Origin: Homarus americanus
Lineage: Eukaryota; Arthropoda; Malacostraca; Decapoda; Nephropidae
Reading direction: 5' to 3'
DNA: 64,000 nt
Assembly: GCF_018991925.1 (NCBI RefSeq)
Contig: NW_024756803.1
Coordinates: 34,719-98,718 of the forward strand
Shown: positions 60,437 through 64,000 of the stretch, in pieces
Position numbering within the stretch: position 1 is the stretch's first letter
Layout: the number at the start of each line of letters is the position of its first letter
Notes under the pieces: generated by a model
The model's database searches: none
Seen by the model: only the letters and a program-made list of their open reading frames with translations
Told to the model about the DNA's origin: nothing
Made by a program: the position numbers and the translations under genes

Positions 60437-63195
60437 ACCCCCACTCAGAGTACACCTCTGATACTCCTAGGTACACCTTCGATACTCCCAAGTACACCTC
60501 TGACACTCCCAGGTACTCTTCTGACACTCCCTGGTTCACCTCTGAAACTCCAAGGTACTTCTCTGACACTCCATGGTACACCTCCGATATTCCCAGGTAC
60601 ACCTCCGATATGCCCAGGTACACCTCCGATACTCCCAAGTACACCTTTGAGACTCCCAGGTACTCAACTGACACTCCCTGGCACACCCCTGACACTCCCT
60701 GGTACACCTCCGATATTCCCAGGTACACCTCTGACACTCCCAGGTACAACTCTGACACTCCTATGTATTCCTCTGACACTCCCTGGTACACATCTGCCAC
60801 TCCCATGTACACCTCAGACACTCCCCCTTACACCTCTGACTCTCCCAGGTACACCTCTTTTACTCCCTGGTTCTCCCCTGACACTCCCAGGCACACCTCA
60901 GACACTCCCAGGTACACCTCTGGCACTCCCAGGTACACTTCTGACACTCCCACGTACACCTCATACACACCTAGGTACACCTCTCACACTCCCAGGTACT
61001 CCTGTGACACTCCCTGGTACTTCTCTGACACTCCCAGGTACACCTCTGACACTCGCAGGTACAACTTTGACACTCCCAGGTACTCCACTGACACTCCCTG
61101 TTACACCTCTGACACTCCCAGGTACACCGCTGACACTGCCAGGCACACCCTCCGACACCCCAGGTACACCTCCTGACACCCCAGGTACACTTCTGCACCC
61201 CAGGTACACCTCCGACACCCCAGGCACACTGACACTCCCCAGGTACACCTCTGACACTCCCAAGCACTCCACTGACATTCCATGGTACACCTCTGACACT
61301 GCCAGGTACACCTTGACATCCCAGGTACTCCTGTGACACTCCCAGGTACACCTCCGACACTCCCAGGTACACTTCTCACACTCCCAGGTACACCTCTGAC
61401 ACTCCCATGTACATCTCTGACACTCCCAGGTACACCTCTGACACTGCCAGGTACACCTCTGACAATCCCAGGTACTCCTGTGTCACTCCCAGGTACACCT
61501 CCGACACTCCCAGGTACAAGTCTGACACTCCCAGGTACACCTTCGATATTCCCAGGTACACCTCCGATATTCCAAGGTACACCTCCGATACTCCCAGGTA
61601 CACCTTTGAGACTCCCAGGTACTTCACTGACACTCCCTGGTATTCCTCTGACATTCCCAGGTACACCTCTGACACTCCCAGGAACACCTCTGATATTCCC
61701 AGGAACACCTCTGACACTCCCAGGTCCGCCTCCAACACTCCCAGGTACAACTCCGACACTCCCAGGTAAACCTCCGATACTCCTAGGTACACCTCTGACA
61801 CTCCCAAGTACACCTCTGACACTCCTAGGTATTCCTCTGACACTCCCTGGTACACCACTGACACTCCCAGGTACACCTCAAACACTCCCCGGTACACCTC
61901 AGACACTCCCAGGTACACCTCTTTCACTCGCTGGTTCTCCCCTAACACTCCCAGGTACACCTCAGACACTCCCAGGTACACCTCAGATACTCCCAGGTAC
62001 ACCTATGACACTCCCTGGTACACCTCAGCCACTTCTAGGTACACCTCTCACACTCGCATATACACCTCAGACACTCCTAGGTACACCGCTGACACTGCCA
62101 GGTACACCACTGACACTCCATGTACACCGTCGACACTCCCAGGTACACCTCTGACACTCCCATGTACTCCACTGACACTCCCTGGTACACACCCCTGACA
62201 CTCCCAGGTACACCTCAGACACTCCCAGGTACACCTCAGACACTCCTAGGTACACCTCTCACACTCCCGCAGGTACACCTCAGCTACGAGGTGCTCCTCA
62301 GACACTCCCAGGTACACCTCAGACACTCCCAGATACACCTCTGACACTCCTAGGTACACCTAAGACACTCCCAGGTACCCGCCGACACTCCCAGGTACAC
62401 CTCTGACACTCCCAGGTACTCCACTGACCTCCTAGGTACTGCTCTGTCACTCCTGATACACCTCTAACACTCCCAGGTACACCGGTGACACTCCCATGTA
62501 CACCATGACACTGGCAGGTACACTTCAAACACTGCCAGGTACACCTCCGGCACTCCCAGGTACACCTCAGACACTCGCTGGTACACCCTGACACTCCCAG
62601 GTACACCTCTAACACTCCCAGGTACACCTCTGACACTTCCAGGTACACCTCAGACACTCCCAGGTACACCCCAGACATTCCCAGGTACACCCCAGACACT
62701 CCCAGGTACACTTCTCACACTCCCAGGTACACCTCTGACACTCCCAGGTACACCTCTGACACTCGCAGGTACCTCTGGAACTCGAGGTACACCCCTGACA
62801 CTCCCAGGTACACCTTTGACCTCCCAGGTACACCTCAGACCTCCCAGGTACACCCCAGACACTCCCAGGTACACTTCTCCACCTCCCAGGTCACCCTCCG
62901 ACACTCCCAGGTACACCTGACACTCCCTGGTACACCTCCGATATTCCCAGGTACCTCTGACCTCCCAGGACCGCCTCCGAACTCCCAGGTACAACTCCGA
63001 CACTCCCAGGTAAACCTCCGATACCCTAGGTACACCTCTGACACTCCCAGGTACACCTCTGACACTCTAGGTATTCCTCTGACACTCCCTGGTATACCCC
63101 TAACTCCCAGGTACACCTCTGACACTCCCAGTTCCACCGAACACTCCCAGGTACACCGCAGATACTCCCAGGTACACCTCAGACACCCAGGTACA
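60437..63195 (-). repeat. Satellite array in reverse orientation (second)
   Basis: Reverse-complement 21-bp units of the same subfamily as 55292-58285. The CCGCCTCCGACACTCCC composite recurs at about 61725 and 62968, and the F composite at about 60585 and 61540. Regular to about 61100, with small losses at 61130-61320, regular to 62270, then more variable. Open frames (for example + 61333-62154 and + 60422-61336) are repeat translations only. Confidence 0.93.
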
Positions 63196-64000
63196 CCTCT
63201 GGGAGTGTCAGAGGTGTGAGAGAGTGTGAGAGTGTCAAAGGGGTTCAGAGGTTTACAGGGGGTGTCAGAAAGTCAGAAGGCTCTGTCAGCCTGGGAGTTC
63301 GGAGGTGTGTACCAGGTGCAGAGGTGTGTGTGCCTGGAGTAGGTGTTGGGGTGTCAGAAGGCTCAACAGGGGTAATCCGATAGGAGTGTCAGTGGGTGTA
63401 CCTGGGATGTCGGAGGCCAGGAGTTTGCAGGATTGCCTGGGTGTCAGGAGGGGTGTGCCTGGGATGTCAGGAAGTGTGTGCCTGGGAGTGTGAGTATTAA
63501 GGGAAGTGACAGGAGAAGAAACTAAGTGTCAGAATGTGCCTGGGATGTGCCTGAGAGATGTCAGAAAGTGGGAGTGTCTGAGGTCAGCCTGGGATTCATC
63601 AGGAGGTGTTCTAATGTCAGGAAGTGCTGCCTGGGGTGTCAGAGGCTGACCTGAGTGTCAGTGGAAACCTGGGAGTGTCAGGAGTGTCAGAAGGTGTGAG
63701 AGCAGGGGTGTCAGGGTGTCTGGGGTGTGAGAATGTGAGGTGCCTGGGTGTCTGAGGTGTGCCTGGGGAGTGTCAGGTAACCTGGGGTGTCAGAGGTGTG
63801 CCTGGGGTGTCAGGGTGTACCAGGGAGTGTCAGTGGAGTACCTGGGAGTGAAAGGGTAGTACCTGGGAGTGTCTAGGAGTACCTGGGAGTGTCTGAGGTG
63901 TACCTGGGAGTATCAGAGGGTGTGCAGCTAGAGTGTCTGAGTGTACCTGGGAGTGTCAGAGGTGTGCTTTGGAGTGTCGGAGGTGTACCTGGGGAGTGTG
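63196..64000 (+). repeat. Satellite array, forward orientation, heavily eroded
   Basis: A second abrupt orientation flip: GGTACACCTCT runs straight into GGGAGTGTCAG at about 63196-63203. From 63215 to about 63660 only fragments of the unit remain (GTGTCAG, GCCTGGG). From 63740 the unit is recognisable again and runs to the window end. No gene seen. Confidence 0.8.

Noticed and set aside
1..64000. tRNA, rRNA, riboswitch, bacterial promoter or terminator features
   Set aside because: None seen on either strand; hairpins found are short and inside repeats.

Overview
This window contains no gene that I can support. About 98% of it is one tandemly repeated satellite with a 21-bp basic unit, core GTACCTGGGAGTGTCAGAG plus a GT linker. 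The unit recurs in slightly mutated form for roughly 62 kb. Because 21 is a multiple of three and the unit is stop-free in five of its six frames, every strand shows long 'open reading frames' of heptad peptides (VYLGVSE, VPGSVRG and CTWECQR on the array strand; LTLPGTP and SDTPRYT on the other). These are by-products of the repeat and are not annotated as coding.

The rest is short telomere-type (TTAGG)n / (CCTAA)n DNA at 54981-55291 and 59656-60376, with an AT-rich element of about 130-165 bp embedded in it. (TTAGG)n is the usual telomeric motif of arthropods, and pentanucleotide AACCT/AGGTT arrays are abundant in decapod crustacean genomes. The best reading is therefore nuclear DNA of an arthropod (crustacean or non-dipteran insect), in a subtelomeric or interstitial-telomere heterochromatic region. 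That is an inference; no gene confirms it.

Layout: 1-54980, satellite with its G-rich strand on +; 54981-55291, TTAGG block with an AT-rich element; 55292-58285, satellite on the - strand; 58286-59655, satellite on +; 59656-60376, CCTAA block with two AT-rich elements; 60377-60436, degenerate flank; 60437-63195, satellite on -; 63196-64000, satellite on +, poorly preserved. The two telomeric blocks and their inner flanks are inverted copies of each other, so 54.98-60.4 kb is a large imperfect palindrome.

Within the main array the 21-bp units are organised into higher-order repeats. I name the recurring diagnostic variants A (GTGTTTTTGGGAGTATCT), A2 (GTGTAAGTGTTGTACCTGGG), B (GAGTACCTTTGTGTGTCAG), C (GTAGCTGGGACTGTCATTGG), D (GCGTACCTGGGCGTGTCTG), E (GTGTCAAGGTGCACCTGA) and F (CCTCCGATATTCC, - arrays only). 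The order B-D-A-A2 repeats about every 2 kb between 24.8 and 37 kb. Only a 114-bp segment (28009-28122) and a 46-bp segment (47451-47496) look like foreign insertions in the main array. Parts of the array (about 22-38 kb, 48-53 kb, 57.3-59.6 kb, 63.2-63.7 kb) carry dense, stereotyped small errors that may be assembly or base-calling noise rather than biology.
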